Assembly: GCA_020072645.1 (NCBI GenBank)
Contig: JAIQGK010000016.1
Coordinates: 1-64,000 of the forward strand
From: Terriglobia bacterium
GTDB taxonomy: Bacteria > Acidobacteriota > Terriglobia > Terriglobales > Acidobacteriaceae
Reading direction: 5' to 3'
DNA: 64,000 nt
In this document: piece by piece, positions 17,997 through 28,207 of the stretch
Position numbering within the stretch: the stretch's first letter is position 1
Layout of the letters: each line of letters starts with the position of its first letter
Made by a program: the position numbers and the translations under genes
The notes under the pieces: model-generated
What the model saw: the letters and a program-made list of their open reading frames with translations, nothing else
Databases searched by the model: none
Told to the model about the DNA's origin: nothing

Positions 17997-19103
17997 GTGC
18001 CAACACGTACATTCAGAGTCTTTGGATCGGTCTCCGATACGCAGACCAAGAAAGGCATCGCGGGCCTGCGCGTGGAGGTATGGAACTCTGCGGCGGCTGC
18101 TCATCTGATACTGGGCTCCGGCCTGACTGATGCCCAGGGGCAGTTCGATGTTGCCGCCGTGGCGGATGTGCCGCAGGGCCCGGTGACTGCCGTGGGTGCG
18201 CCTGCCGGTGGTTCTACCGGTGTGGTGCCGGCGACGCTTCGGGTTTTTCAGGGCCAGCAATCGCTGGCCATCAGTGGCCAGCCTGACATCCCTGACCTGT
18301 TCAAATACAAGGGACCCACGGCGCTGCAGGTGCATCCTGATCAGCCGCAGGCTGCGCTTACAGACCACCTCACGGTGGCGCAAGTCTTTCAGGGCATCGA
18401 TTTTCTACACCAGTCGGATTTTCGCGGCGTGTTTCAGGAAGGACGCTCTCGCGTCAGTTCGGTAGGCTCTCTGCTGAAGGCCTCGCTGACGTCGGCGGCC
18501 AAGAATGCCGTGCTGAAGCCGCTGAAGCCTGCGCCGGTGCGAAACACCGACGTGGTAAATCAAGATTCGCAAACCGCGCAACGCCGGCTTGACCAGCAGC
18601 AGATTAGATCCACGGTGCAGCCTTATCAACCCGGGCTGGGAACATTGGGCAACGTGACTTCGCTCAGCCGGACGCTCAAGCCCGGAGATAACGTCGTTCT
18701 GTATCAGCAGGACGGCATTGTGAAGTCCTACCAGATACAGAGGGCTGCGGCGCCGGCGGCCGTGGATACCATTAAGTTGTCCGCGGATTTGACTTCTCTG
18801 CAAGGCGAGGTGCTCACTCTGGAAGGACGCACCAAGGATATTGATGCGCTCCAGGTTGCGCAGAAGCAGCAGACTGATACGCTCACGGCGCTACAGCAGA
18901 AAGCCGCGTTGGTCGATACGTTGCAGGCGCAGTTGGCAAAAGTCCAGAGCGACTCAGCAGCCAAAGATGCGACGATCACCAAGCTGCAGAATGACGTAGC
19001 CACCGTCACCAAGGCGCATTCAGACCTCGTTGCGCAGATTTCACCACAACGCCTTTCAGCACTGGAGGACGCGGTGAAGAAATTGCAGAGGCCGAATGGG
19101 TAG
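17997..19103 (+). CDS. Carboxypeptidase-regulatory-like plus coiled-coil eCIS protein
   Basis: A 368-aa protein with a GTG start preceded by GGAGAG. Residues about 4-75 look like a transthyretin/carboxypeptidase-regulatory-like beta-sandwich (FRVFGSVSDTQTKKGIAGLR, then SGLTDAQGQFDV). The middle is Pro/Gln-rich. From about residue 260 to the end there is a long heptad-like coiled coil (LSADLTSLQGEVLTLEGRTK and onward, many Leu/Gln/Lys). This architecture suits an elongated trimeric fibre or a tape-like connector. It follows the DUF6519 gene by 12 bases and is the last structural-type gene before the payload array. Confidence 0.72.
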   Translation: MPTRTFRVFGSVSDTQTKKGIAGLRVEVWNSAAAAHLILGSGLTDAQGQFDVAAVADVPQGPVTAVGAPAGGSTGVVPATLRVFQGQQSLAISGQPDIPDLFKYKGPTALQVHPDQPQAALTDHLTVAQVFQGIDFLHQSDFRGVFQEGRSRVSSVGSLLKASLTSAAKNAVLKPLKPAPVRNTDVVNQDSQTAQRRLDQQQIRSTVQPYQPGLGTLGNVTSLSRTLKPGDNVVLYQQDGIVKSYQIQRAAAPAAVDTIKLSADLTSLQGEVLTLEGRTKDIDALQVAQKQQTDTLTALQQKAALVDTLQAQLAKVQSDSAAKDATITKLQNDVATVTKAHSDLVAQISPQRLSALEDAVKKLQRPNG

Positions 19104-19278
19104 AGAAATCGGCAGCGCATTTAAAGACCGAATGATTGGGTGATCTGAAGATCGTGCCCATCGGGTGGACGATTCAGGCTTTCAATATGCGGCGATTTGG
19201 GTTGACTGTGTTTCAGCGCTGCGATGGCGGAGATGTGAAAGAACAGACTGATCTTTCACTGGTGAGAGAGAACCGACA

Positions 19279-21549
19279 ATGAAAGACACCCAACAGGGTG
19301 CTCCAGAGAGAAGCGAGCCCGCACAGCGCGTGGCTCCGCAGCCGCAATCCGCCGTGCCTGCCTGGCAGAGTGCATTGTTGCGCCTGCAACGCTCGGTCGG
19401 AAATCAGAATACGCTGCGGTTACTTGCATCTTCGAAACCCCCGGGCACGCTGCGGCGCAAGTGCGCTTGTGAAGATGAGCAGACGCCGTGCGCAGAGTGC
19501 GCGAAGAAAAAACTGCAGCGCGCTGAAGCTTCGCCAGGGATTTCCGGCGCGGGCGAAGCTCCGCCTATCGTCCACAATGTTCTGCGATCAGCGGGAAATA
19601 CGCTCGATGGAGAAACGCGCAATTTCATGGAGTCGCGATTCGGGCACGACTTCAGTGCGGTACGTATTCATACAGACAGCCGTGCGGCAGAATCGGCGCG
19701 GGCTGTGAACGCGCTGGCCTACACAGTCGGCAACAATGTGGTGTTCGGCGCAGGGCAGTATGGTCCCCGGCGAGAAGGTGGGCAGAGACTTCTGGCGCAC
19801 GAACTGGCCCATGTGGTGCAGCAGAGCGCAGGAGGCACGGCTCTGCAAAGCAAAGTTGCGGTGGGTTCAACCGACGATGCGGCAGAGCACGAAGCCGACG
19901 CGGCTGCCGCAGCGGTAATGCAAGGTATGGCGGGATCCGGTCCGCTGATGCGCCTGACGCCGGGCGCTCCGGTGCTTCGTCGCGTTTACACAACGCCGCA
20001 GGGCATCCGCGAAGCTCGCCCGGCGACCGAGAGCCTGCCGGACGGAGGGAGCAGGACAATCACTCGGCGAATTGCGATCTGCCCATGCCGGCGCGTGGAT
20101 GAGACGCGCGACGCGTTTTATTACAACCCTGATATTGATGAACTGGCCCTCGCGTACCGGCGATGCACCGGAAGCCGCACGTGGACTTTCTTTGGACGAT
20201 ACGATTCCAACGCAAGCCAGTCGCTGCAGATACCTGAGCTCCCGCAAGGCACAGGACGCGCCGGCGGTTCGCTGAGCATGCGTGGTGACCGGACTTCAGG
20301 CCGCGTTGATCTTTACGGACTGGGCGCGAACGACCAGCCGGGCGGGGCGGCCGGAGGCGGAGCAACAGTGACGATCGAGACCCGGGGCTGGGCCTTCACG
20401 GCGAGTGGCGAATACCGCCGGTTGCTTGATCCGGCACCGGGCACGGCGCGCGATCAGGCGCAGATGAGCGGCAGAATCTGTCCGCCGGGTTGGCCTTTCT
20501 GCATCGGAGCGCAAGGGACGATCGGCGATCCCCGGCTTGGCAATTCAGTCCAGGGCACGATCAGCAGTCGCGACGACGTTCCAACCATTCACCAGACATG
20601 CTCGCAGTGCGTCTGCCCCAGGCGGCTTACTTACGATTGCCAGGAAGATCATCCACACCGGGACCCGCGCACCCGGGAGCTTCGCTACTACTATGCTCTC
20701 GACCGGTCTGATCGTCCCACGGAAGAGCCTTATTTGCAGTCCGCGAACCAGAGGAATTTTGAAGAGATTGCCGCGCTGATCCGGAGGGGATATCGCATCA
20801 CCTCCATCGAAGGCTATGCTTCGCCGGAAGCTGCAGTGCAGCACAACCAGCCGCTTTCGGAACATCGCGCGGGCGCCACCGCGCAGCTTCTGCGGACCTA
20901 TCTTGACAGCCAGGGCCTGCAGAGCGCTGTGATTCCCGCGGAGACGCCAGGCAGGGGTGAATTGCTGGGCAGCCGGCCCAGACCCGTGCGCTCAAGCCAG
21001 CTTGACGAGATTGTCACGGATGCAGGAATCATGCCCGCGGAATTGGAAACGCTGCTGCTCTCCGGAGCAGAGATCAGAAATCCCGATCTCGAAAGGCAGT
21101 TCCGCGGGCTCTTCTCCGATCGGCGCATGACACCAGATCTCAGGATGGAGTTGTTCGGGCTCGATGCCAACGATCCAGCGCGTCCGGAAGTACAGGCGGC
21201 GGTCGATGATTTTCTTGCTCATCGCGCGGGGACCCGCGCCCGTCCGTGGGAGAGGATTTTCCGGCTGTTCCGCTATGGGGCGATCTTTTTGGAGGGCAGC
21301 GAGGTTACGGGAACCGATCATAGTACGCTGAGCGAGTCTGACTGCAACCGATTTGCGCGGGCCGCTGAGCATCGGAATGATTTTGGGCCTGTGGACCACG
21401 CGGCAATACAAAGCGAGACAAGGTCCATGGACAACACGGCGGAGTGCGATACCGAATCCGGAACGGCGCATGGCGACTGCCATTACGTGGCTGCGCCTTC
21501 AACGCTGTCGCCGGAAACGCCTGAGGGAACACCGAGGCAGATACCGTAA
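19279..21549 (+). CDS. DUF4157 protein 1 with C-terminal OmpA-like domain
   Basis: A 756-aa protein. It begins with the N-terminal motif seen in all four proteins of this array (LQRSVGNQNTLRLL), then a Cys-rich patch (RRKCACEDE, CAECAKKKLQR). The DUF4157 domain covers about residues 85-185, with HDFSAVRIHTDSRAAESARA and HELAHVVQQ at 174-182. DUF4157 is a marker of eCIS-associated payload proteins. In the C-terminal half, about residues 470-540, YALDRS... and ITSIEGYASPEAAVQHNQ followed by LSEHRAGATAQLL match an OmpA-family peptidoglycan-associating fold. A Cys-containing region (CQVC-like, CPRRLTYDC) precedes it. Inference: a cargo or adaptor that might contact a cell-envelope target. Confidence 0.8.
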   Translation: MKDTQQGAPERSEPAQRVAPQPQSAVPAWQSALLRLQRSVGNQNTLRLLASSKPPGTLRRKCACEDEQTPCAECAKKKLQRAEASPGISGAGEAPPIVHNVLRSAGNTLDGETRNFMESRFGHDFSAVRIHTDSRAAESARAVNALAYTVGNNVVFGAGQYGPRREGGQRLLAHELAHVVQQSAGGTALQSKVAVGSTDDAAEHEADAAAAAVMQGMAGSGPLMRLTPGAPVLRRVYTTPQGIREARPATESLPDGGSRTITRRIAICPCRRVDETRDAFYYNPDIDELALAYRRCTGSRTWTFFGRYDSNASQSLQIPELPQGTGRAGGSLSMRGDRTSGRVDLYGLGANDQPGGAAGGGATVTIETRGWAFTASGEYRRLLDPAPGTARDQAQMSGRICPPGWPFCIGAQGTIGDPRLGNSVQGTISSRDDVPTIHQTCSQCVCPRRLTYDCQEDHPHRDPRTRELRYYYALDRSDRPTEEPYLQSANQRNFEEIAALIRRGYRITSIEGYASPEAAVQHNQPLSEHRAGATAQLLRTYLDSQGLQSAVIPAETPGRGELLGSRPRPVRSSQLDEIVTDAGIMPAELETLLLSGAEIRNPDLERQFRGLFSDRRMTPDLRMELFGLDANDPARPEVQAAVDDFLAHRAGTRARPWERIFRLFRYGAIFLEGSEVTGTDHSTLSESDCNRFARAAEHRNDFGPVDHAAIQSETRSMDNTAECDTESGTAHGDCHYVAAPSTLSPETPEGTPRQIP

Positions 21550-21778
21550 CCATGGAGGTATGGTGCAAGGCAACAACCAAAAAGCCTTTTCCACCGCAGA
21601 GGACGCTAAGAAAGCAATTGATGTCAATGGAAAGAAAATTTGTTCCTGAAGTGCATTTCACCCGTTTCCAGAAGTCGGCGTGGATTTATTACACCCAGCG
21701 GGAAGAATGCGTTGGAGATGTTTTAGCGCTAGTGGTTGCAGTGGCTATGGTCCGGCGAGTACCTGCTGATTGTGAAAC

Positions 21779-24700
21779 GTGAAGACTAAAGATCAAATCC
21801 GAACTGAAGAACCACGGCAGCCGCTGATTGAACCTGCGACGCGCTCGACCGCGGTGCCGCAAACCTCAGGTTGGCAAGAGGCGATGCTGCATCTTCAGCG
21901 CACGGCTGGCAACCAGGCGACGCAACGCGCGGTACAGCGCATGATCAGTGCTGGTCCCGCTTCGAAGCGGGCGCCGGCAGGGGCAAACCAAGAGAATGAA
22001 GTGTCCAGCCATGGCGCGGTTGTCGCAAAGCCGGCGACCATGGCAAAGCCACAAATTCCCACCCGAAATGCTCCCGCTGTCCATCCCGCAGGCTCGCAAA
22101 ACGGAGCGCCTGCTTCCATCGAGTCCCCCGGCATGGGTGGCGTCGGTGAAGCTGGGGACAACGGGAGCGCTGCGCCGTCTCCAGGAAATAACAATGTGCA
22201 TTCACAATTGCCGCCTTCATTGCGGCGCTTCTTTGACTCCCGGCAGGACCATGACCTGGGTGGAGCAAGAGTTTATCAGGATAAGCCCGCGGTGGGGCCC
22301 ACTGCGAATTACGCACCGCTTGCGGTCAACAGGCCAGGGGACCGATTCGAGCGCGAAGCGGACGCGGTTGCGGAATACGTAATGCGGACGCCGGCTGCCG
22401 TTTTCAACGGATCTGGCAAGAGCGTGTCTTCAACCGACAACGAGAACAAGCTGCAATGTCAGCCATCGGAACGTGCGCTTCAGGTTTCCATGCAGCGCAA
22501 GTGTTCGCACTGCGAAGAAGAAGAACAGAAGACCCTGCAGCGTCAAAAATCCGAAACCGCGCCGGGGCTTTCCGGGCTTCAGCGCAAATGTGCGCAGTGC
22601 GAGGAAGAAGAGGAAGAACGTAGACGTAAACTGCAGAGGCTGGACACGGGCGCCGGGCCGGGAGCAGCGCCGCCGATTGTCCATCAAGTGCTGGGTGCGC
22701 TGGGTAGGCCGCTGGATGGCACGACGCGCAGCTTCATGGAGCCGCGATTCGGCCACGATTTCAGCAGTGTGCGCATTCATGCCGATGAGCGGGCCGCCGA
22801 GTCGGCCCGATCGGTGAATGCGCTGGCTTACACCGTGGGCCGCGATATTGTGTTTGGCGCGGGCCAGTATGTGCCCAATCTTCCGGCAGGGCAGAAGCTG
22901 TTGGCGCATGAGTTGACGCACGTGGTGCAGCAGGGTGCGGTTCCGCCAGCCATGAAGCAGGAGACTCCGCTGCCGCAGAGAAAGGAGAGTCCCGCAGAAA
23001 AGACAGAACAAAGCCCGATGATGCAGAACGAGGAAAATCCCCCTGCGCAGAAACAGAGAGCCCCGGTGTTACAGCGGCAGATCGAAGGTGGTGCGGTGGC
23101 GATCTCTGCGCTTCCACAACCTTTGCTACAGAGAGAGACTTCGACGACGGGAGCGTCCACCACATTGTTTACGCCCGGATCGATGCACAATCACCAGCCG
23201 AGCGGGAGATGGAGCGACGTTCAGCACCATCCGAACAGTGGGTGGAAGGAGAACTGGGCTTGCCGCACATCTTCGCCGCGCGAAGTAGTGGATGCCGCGA
23301 TCCAGTGGAAATTCGGAGACAAGCCGACCGCTCTGCGGCATCTCCGTTGGTATCTGACCGGGCACGGGCAGGACTTTCCGGAGAACGACAACCTGCGCAG
23401 GTTTGTGCGGACGAGCGAGCATTTCCGCAGGAACTTCGCGGTGGCGCGCCACGGCATCAAGCGCGGCTTCCTGAGGGTCCCTCAGGAGTTTTACGGGCCC
23501 GAGGACGAAGATTTCCGGTTCTCGTTCGGGGCAATTGACCGCATGGATTTTGAACTCGATGAGATCGAGGGAACGATCCATCTCTGGTTTAAGGACAGAT
23601 ACGATTTCCATCCGGTCTATCCGTTTTATACGCATTTTGCCGACGATGTGGTACGAGACACCAACTGCGTACATGCCGCGCTGGTGGAACTTAAAGCGCA
23701 CGGGGCGGCCGAGTTCTGGATGATCGGCGAGACGACAGTGCCGTGGCGGTTGTTTACGTTCTCGGATTCAGACATATTGCACGAAGAGGGGGCTGAGTCG
23801 GTGCGGGGTGCCGTGCACTTCCTCGATTTGATGCGCGAGAACTTGCGTCTCGACCGGATTCGGGCGCGCTTCGAAGTTTCCGCGGCGGGCGGCGGCATCG
23901 CGGATGGCAGCCGGCGCGCCCATCGAATTCTAAACCAGGCGGCCGTTCGGAGAGTGCTCCAGAATGGGCAGCGGCTCTATCAGGCCCAAAGCAATGTGCT
24001 GGAATGGGGCCATCCTTTGCGGGGGCGGCTCCGGGATACCTACTTCCATTTTCTGAGCGAAGTGAGGCAATCGTTCGACGAGGCGCTGGCGGTCAGCCGG
24101 AACGACCAGGCAGCGGAACACGAAGAGCAGGTCGCTTACGGCGAGAGCTTGGTGCTTTGGATGGAGGCGAGCCCGATGCGAGAAACCGTGATGACGGGCC
24201 AGCCGGCTTACACTGCCGCGTTGCAGAGCCAGGAGGCCGACCTGACAGCTGTGCTGACAAACGTGGTGCCGAGCCTGAATCTGGCGCAGCCGGGCATGCC
24301 GGCACGGGCGCGCGCGGCCATCAACAATGCTGTGGGGCGCAATCCGTCGTTTGTGACCGATCCGGCGCGCACATGGGCGACCGGCCCAGTGCCCGCGCTG
24401 GCCGATGCCGCGCTGGCCCAGATCGACCAGGCCGAGCAGACGATGACTCGCGGAGCTACGCAGCTGCGCGCCGCACTCGCCCGCATGGACGTGTGGCTTC
24501 AGGCGCCGGCTCAGCCGATCGACGTCGCGGACCGCGTGAATGAGCTGTTCCATACGCGCGACGCTGGATATGGGCAGCTTCTGCGCGGGCGAATGCAGCT
24601 GATGCTCGACAACATCGAAGGCCGCGGACAACTTTTTGCCCATATCCACAGTCCCGGCGATCATTCCATTTGTACCACCACAAGCACGCTGGGGCAGATG

Positions 24701-25549
24701 CCGCATCTTTATGAATTTGCGTTCTGCCGTTTTTCGCCGGACGTGGACAGCAATGCGGCGACAATGCTGCATGAGGTGGCGCATGCGGTGATTCCGGGGC
24801 TGGGAACACGGCATCCGGCCGGGGCAGGAGCTCCGATCGACCGCGCGTATTCCGGCGAGCGGCTGATGTTGCGTATGACCACCGAAGAGGCGCTCAACAA
24901 CGCAGAGAGTTACGCGCAGCTCGTCGAGGCGCTGGCCGGGATCCCGAGAGCAAGTATTCCGAGCGACACAGTGACGGGATGCGCGGACAGCGCTCCGTGG
25001 CTCGATGCCATGGCGCTCGCGCAATCGGCGCACAGACGCGCGTGGAGTTATCTGGAGGACGCACAGAATTCGCTCGATGCAGGACAGGCGATCGATCCGT
25101 GGCTGCGGACGCTCATCGATACACATCTCGGCCCACCTTCGGATGCGGACTTGCGGACGATGCTGACGGATTTCGGAAACCTCCAATCGGAAGGCACCCT
25201 ATGGTATATCGGGCATACGTTCACGTGTCCGGCGGCGCGACTGTGTCCTGCCAATGCGCTGGCGTTTGACAACCAGCGCATTTACCGCAGCGGCTCGGTG
25301 ACGGCGCGGAGACTGGGGGGATCGAGCAATCCGCGCATCTGCCCGGCTTTCTTCAGCATCGCGTCCGGGGACGATCGAGCGAAGGCGGCCCACGTGATCG
25401 TCACTCTATCGTTCGGCGCTTCAATTCTGCGTCACCCGGAAAAAGCGTGGGGGTATGCGGAACTGGCCCTGGCGATCTACCGGCGCGACATTGGAGCAGC
25501 GCCGGCGGCGAGCCTGGCGGAGCATACGGCGGCAGACGCTGCTCCTTAG
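21779..25549 (+). CDS. DUF4157 protein 2 with aspzincin-like metallopeptidase domain
   Basis: A 1256-aa protein starting at a GTG. LQRTAGNQATQRAVQR is the shared N-terminal motif. Two Cys/Glu modules occur (RKCSHCEEEEQKTLQR and RKCAQCEEEEEERRRKLQR, about residues 239-288). DUF4157 spans about 290-385 with HELTHVVQQ at 377. A His/Trp/Asp-rich region follows (about 460-640) of unknown fold. Near the C-terminus, MLHEVAHAVIPGLG (H998, E999, H1002) followed by PIDRAYSGERL and NNAESYAQLVEAL at about 1041 resembles lysine-specific metallo-endopeptidases of the M35/aspzincin group (HExxH plus distant Asp). Inference: a protease effector delivered by the eCIS. Confidence 0.8.
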   Translation: MKTKDQIRTEEPRQPLIEPATRSTAVPQTSGWQEAMLHLQRTAGNQATQRAVQRMISAGPASKRAPAGANQENEVSSHGAVVAKPATMAKPQIPTRNAPAVHPAGSQNGAPASIESPGMGGVGEAGDNGSAAPSPGNNNVHSQLPPSLRRFFDSRQDHDLGGARVYQDKPAVGPTANYAPLAVNRPGDRFEREADAVAEYVMRTPAAVFNGSGKSVSSTDNENKLQCQPSERALQVSMQRKCSHCEEEEQKTLQRQKSETAPGLSGLQRKCAQCEEEEEERRRKLQRLDTGAGPGAAPPIVHQVLGALGRPLDGTTRSFMEPRFGHDFSSVRIHADERAAESARSVNALAYTVGRDIVFGAGQYVPNLPAGQKLLAHELTHVVQQGAVPPAMKQETPLPQRKESPAEKTEQSPMMQNEENPPAQKQRAPVLQRQIEGGAVAISALPQPLLQRETSTTGASTTLFTPGSMHNHQPSGRWSDVQHHPNSGWKENWACRTSSPREVVDAAIQWKFGDKPTALRHLRWYLTGHGQDFPENDNLRRFVRTSEHFRRNFAVARHGIKRGFLRVPQEFYGPEDEDFRFSFGAIDRMDFELDEIEGTIHLWFKDRYDFHPVYPFYTHFADDVVRDTNCVHAALVELKAHGAAEFWMIGETTVPWRLFTFSDSDILHEEGAESVRGAVHFLDLMRENLRLDRIRARFEVSAAGGGIADGSRRAHRILNQAAVRRVLQNGQRLYQAQSNVLEWGHPLRGRLRDTYFHFLSEVRQSFDEALAVSRNDQAAEHEEQVAYGESLVLWMEASPMRETVMTGQPAYTAALQSQEADLTAVLTNVVPSLNLAQPGMPARARAAINNAVGRNPSFVTDPARTWATGPVPALADAALAQIDQAEQTMTRGATQLRAALARMDVWLQAPAQPIDVADRVNELFHTRDAGYGQLLRGRMQLMLDNIEGRGQLFAHIHSPGDHSICTTTSTLGQMPHLYEFAFCRFSPDVDSNAATMLHEVAHAVIPGLGTRHPAGAGAPIDRAYSGERLMLRMTTEEALNNAESYAQLVEALAGIPRASIPSDTVTGCADSAPWLDAMALAQSAHRRAWSYLEDAQNSLDAGQAIDPWLRTLIDTHLGPPSDADLRTMLTDFGNLQSEGTLWYIGHTFTCPAARLCPANALAFDNQRIYRSGSVTARRLGGSSNPRICPAFFSIASGDDRAKAAHVIVTLSFGASILRHPEKAWGYAELALAIYRRDIGAAPAASLAEHTAADAAP

Positions 25550-25562
25550 ACACACCGCTGAG

Positions 25563-28145
25563 ATGAAATCTTTGAAGCAACGTGACCAATCGACGAAGAA
25601 AGACAGCCAGCCGCATGGGCAGATGCTGCCGCCCAGACCCGCGCCCAAAGAGCAAGGATTTGTTCCGCATCTTCAGCGGGCTTTAGGCAACCAGGCCATG
25701 ATGCGCCTGCTCGATCAGAAAGCCCCGTCGCACAACGCGGAACCACTCGCCATCAATGAACCCGGCGACCGTTTTGAGCGCGAGGCTGACAGCGTTGCCG
25801 ACCAGGTAATGCGCGCTCCGGAAACTCCGGTCAGCAAAAGCTTTTCCACGGGCACGCGGCTTCAACGCAAATGTGCGGCGTGTGAAGAGGAGGAAAATCA
25901 GAAAAAGCTTCAGCGCCACGTGTCTCAAGACGGTTCGCTTGCGGTACAGCGCAAGTGTTCGCAATGTGAAGAAGAGGAAGAGCAGAAGAAAGTGCAGAGA
26001 AGCGAAACCGGCGCCGGTCCGGTGACCGCGCCAGATAGCGTGCATGAAGTTCTGCGCTCACCGGGACGGCCAATGGATTCTTCCGCGCGCAGCTTCATGG
26101 AGCCGCGCTTTGGGCACGACTTCAGTGGTGTGCGCATCCATACGGGTGCTGCGGCTGACCGGGCGGTGCGCGATGTTTCGGCGGCGGCATTTACAGTTGG
26201 TTCTGATATCGCATTTGCCTCAGGACGCTATGCGCCGGAAACCGAAGCGGGACGCCATCTGCTCGCGCACGAACTCACGCATACCGTGCAGCAAGGGAAC
26301 GCGGCGGAAACAAACGCGAAGGCACTTGAAGTAGGGCGTGCCGATGACCCCGCAGAGCGCGAAGCGGGCGCCGCAGCCAATTATGCAATCTCTCCGGGAG
26401 CGCGAACCATGGGCGGCTTTTCTCATGGCGGGCCTGCGTTGAGGCGTGGGTTTCCTGCCCCTCCGAAGCTGCGCGCCACCGGGCTGACCGAAGCCGAGTG
26501 GGTGAAGATCAAGGCGACACGCAAGTTCTTCAATCTTCCTGAACGGCCCACGACCGGAAAGCCGAGCATCGTCGGCATTCTGATCGACGAAAAAACGGGC
26601 AAGGAATACCCACTCAAAAGCGGTGAAGAGGGGGGACCGTACGGAGGAACACAGCGTGGGAATGTGCCTCGGGGTCCAGGCGAGGCTTTCACACAGGGTG
26701 GGCCGCATCAGGGCAATATCGCGATGCATGTGGAAGGCCACGCCGCTGCCGTGATGCACGAACAGAACATTACCGATGCAACGCTGCTGATTGAAGAGAT
26801 GCCATGCGAAGGCGCATGCGATGCCACGCGCGCCTGGGACCCGATCAAGGGCGACTGGAGCGGACTGGGTAAGGCGCGTCCGGCGACGCCCAATATCAGC
26901 ACGGCGCTGCCGCCGGGGTCGAAGCTGACAGTGGTTGATCCGGAAGCGGCAGGCACATACCGTAGTTCGCAGATTCCTTCCACCATCGGACGTCCGCCGA
27001 CCGGACCTGCGGATGTGGGTAAGCCTCCCGGTTCGCCGCCCGAGACTCTGAAATCTTCCGGAGTCCCGAAGCCGCTGGCGACGGATATCGAAAGTTTCGG
27101 TGATCTGGGCAAATCCAAGGGCACGGGCTCGATCAACACGCCGCCGCCGCCCGCGCCGAAGTTACCGGAAGGCACGGGTGCAAATCCTCTGCTGGAAGGA
27201 CTTGGGGAAGGCAAGCTGACGCCGAAAGTGGAGTTGCCCGAAGGCAAGCTATCACCCAAATCGAGTGTTGGTCTGGCTGCTGCCGAAGAAGGCGCAGTCA
27301 GCTCGCGCGTGCTTGCCGGCCTGGGCAACATCGCCGTGGATATAGCTATGCTGGTGTCGGTGGTGGTTTGGGAATTGGTCGTCGTGCCCAAGCTCAATAA
27401 ATTACAGGCCCAGCTCAATCAGATGATTCTTGATCTGGAAAACTCGCGCCGCAAGCGCATGGAAGAACAGATCAGGAAAAAGTTCGATGCTTACAAAGCC
27501 AAGCAGATCGGGCGCATCGTGAAATCCTGCTGGCTGGGCAAGCTGCGCCAGATGGAAAAGGCAGGCAAGACTGCCTATGTGAATGTCAGTATCAACGTCA
27601 CCTTTGAAGACACATCGGGGCGCTTCCAGCTTTTTACGGAGACTCCGCCGGAATCGCTCTTTGATCTGGAATTCTATGACGTTGATCTGGCGAGCGTCTC
27701 GGTTAGTGACAAGCCGCAGAAGGATTCGGTGGGTGCGCTCACCCGTTGTGAATCATGCGGCGCCGGTGGACGAGACAAATCTTTTATCGGCAACAATCCT
27801 TTATGGCAGCAACTGGTGTCATTTTCATTCGAGGCGCCCCGGGCGTCGGAAATCGCCAAAGAGTATGAAAAGGAACCCGACCTGGGAGCATGCTTAAGCG
27901 ACTCGGCGTGTTTCATCGCCACGGCCTGTTACGGAACATCGCGCGCCCCGGAACTCGATGTCCTTCGCAAATTCCGCGATCAGGTGCTGATGAAGAGCGG
28001 CGCAGGACGCTGGTTCGTGCGGAGTTATTACACAGTCTCCCCGGCGATTGCGATATGGCTCTGGGGGCACCAGCGCGGGCGGACCATAGTGCGGGAAGGA
28101 TTGATTGCTCCTTTGGTCAGGATGTTGAAGGGGTGGAAGTTTTGA
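25563..28145 (+). CDS. DUF4157 protein 3 with DddA/SCP1.201-like deaminase domain and CFI-box tail
   Basis: An 860-aa protein; ATG 25563 is chosen because sequence before it overlaps the upstream gene's 3' end. N-terminal LQRALGNQAMMRLL, two RKCxxCEEEE modules (about 100-145) and DUF4157 with HELTHTVQQ at 236. Residues about 330-470 look like a SCP1.201/DddA-type deaminase: GGPHQGNIAMHVEGHAAAVM (zinc ligand H389, catalytic E391), then MPCEGAC (C415, C419) and LPPGSKLTVVDPE. The Cys spacing is three residues, against two in DddA. A Pro-rich linker, a hydrophobic helix (about 595-615), a coiled coil and a terminal CFIATACYGTSRAPELDVLR (CFI-box, C783) follow. DddA deaminates cytidine in double-stranded DNA; substrate here is unknown. 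Confidence 0.8.
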   Translation: MKSLKQRDQSTKKDSQPHGQMLPPRPAPKEQGFVPHLQRALGNQAMMRLLDQKAPSHNAEPLAINEPGDRFEREADSVADQVMRAPETPVSKSFSTGTRLQRKCAACEEEENQKKLQRHVSQDGSLAVQRKCSQCEEEEEQKKVQRSETGAGPVTAPDSVHEVLRSPGRPMDSSARSFMEPRFGHDFSGVRIHTGAAADRAVRDVSAAAFTVGSDIAFASGRYAPETEAGRHLLAHELTHTVQQGNAAETNAKALEVGRADDPAEREAGAAANYAISPGARTMGGFSHGGPALRRGFPAPPKLRATGLTEAEWVKIKATRKFFNLPERPTTGKPSIVGILIDEKTGKEYPLKSGEEGGPYGGTQRGNVPRGPGEAFTQGGPHQGNIAMHVEGHAAAVMHEQNITDATLLIEEMPCEGACDATRAWDPIKGDWSGLGKARPATPNISTALPPGSKLTVVDPEAAGTYRSSQIPSTIGRPPTGPADVGKPPGSPPETLKSSGVPKPLATDIESFGDLGKSKGTGSINTPPPPAPKLPEGTGANPLLEGLGEGKLTPKVELPEGKLSPKSSVGLAAAEEGAVSSRVLAGLGNIAVDIAMLVSVVVWELVVVPKLNKLQAQLNQMILDLENSRRKRMEEQIRKKFDAYKAKQIGRIVKSCWLGKLRQMEKAGKTAYVNVSINVTFEDTSGRFQLFTETPPESLFDLEFYDVDLASVSVSDKPQKDSVGALTRCESCGAGGRDKSFIGNNPLWQQLVSFSFEAPRASEIAKEYEKEPDLGACLSDSACFIATACYGTSRAPELDVLRKFRDQVLMKSGAGRWFVRSYYTVSPAIAIWLWGHQRGRTIVREGLIAPLVRMLKGWKF

Positions 28146-28207
28146 GATCAGCAGATCATGTGATTTGGAAGATTGAGAATCATAAGAAGTCCCCGTGATT
28201 ATGAAAC

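Noticed and set aside
21552..21782. A 76-aa frame between DUF4157 proteins 1 and 2
   Set aside because: No family, odd composition, overlaps the next gene's start and looks like intergenic sequence.
23930..25186. A 418-aa minus-strand frame inside DUF4157 protein 2
   Set aside because: It is the antisense shadow of the metallopeptidase region; composition is Arg/His-rich as expected for a shadow in GC-rich DNA.
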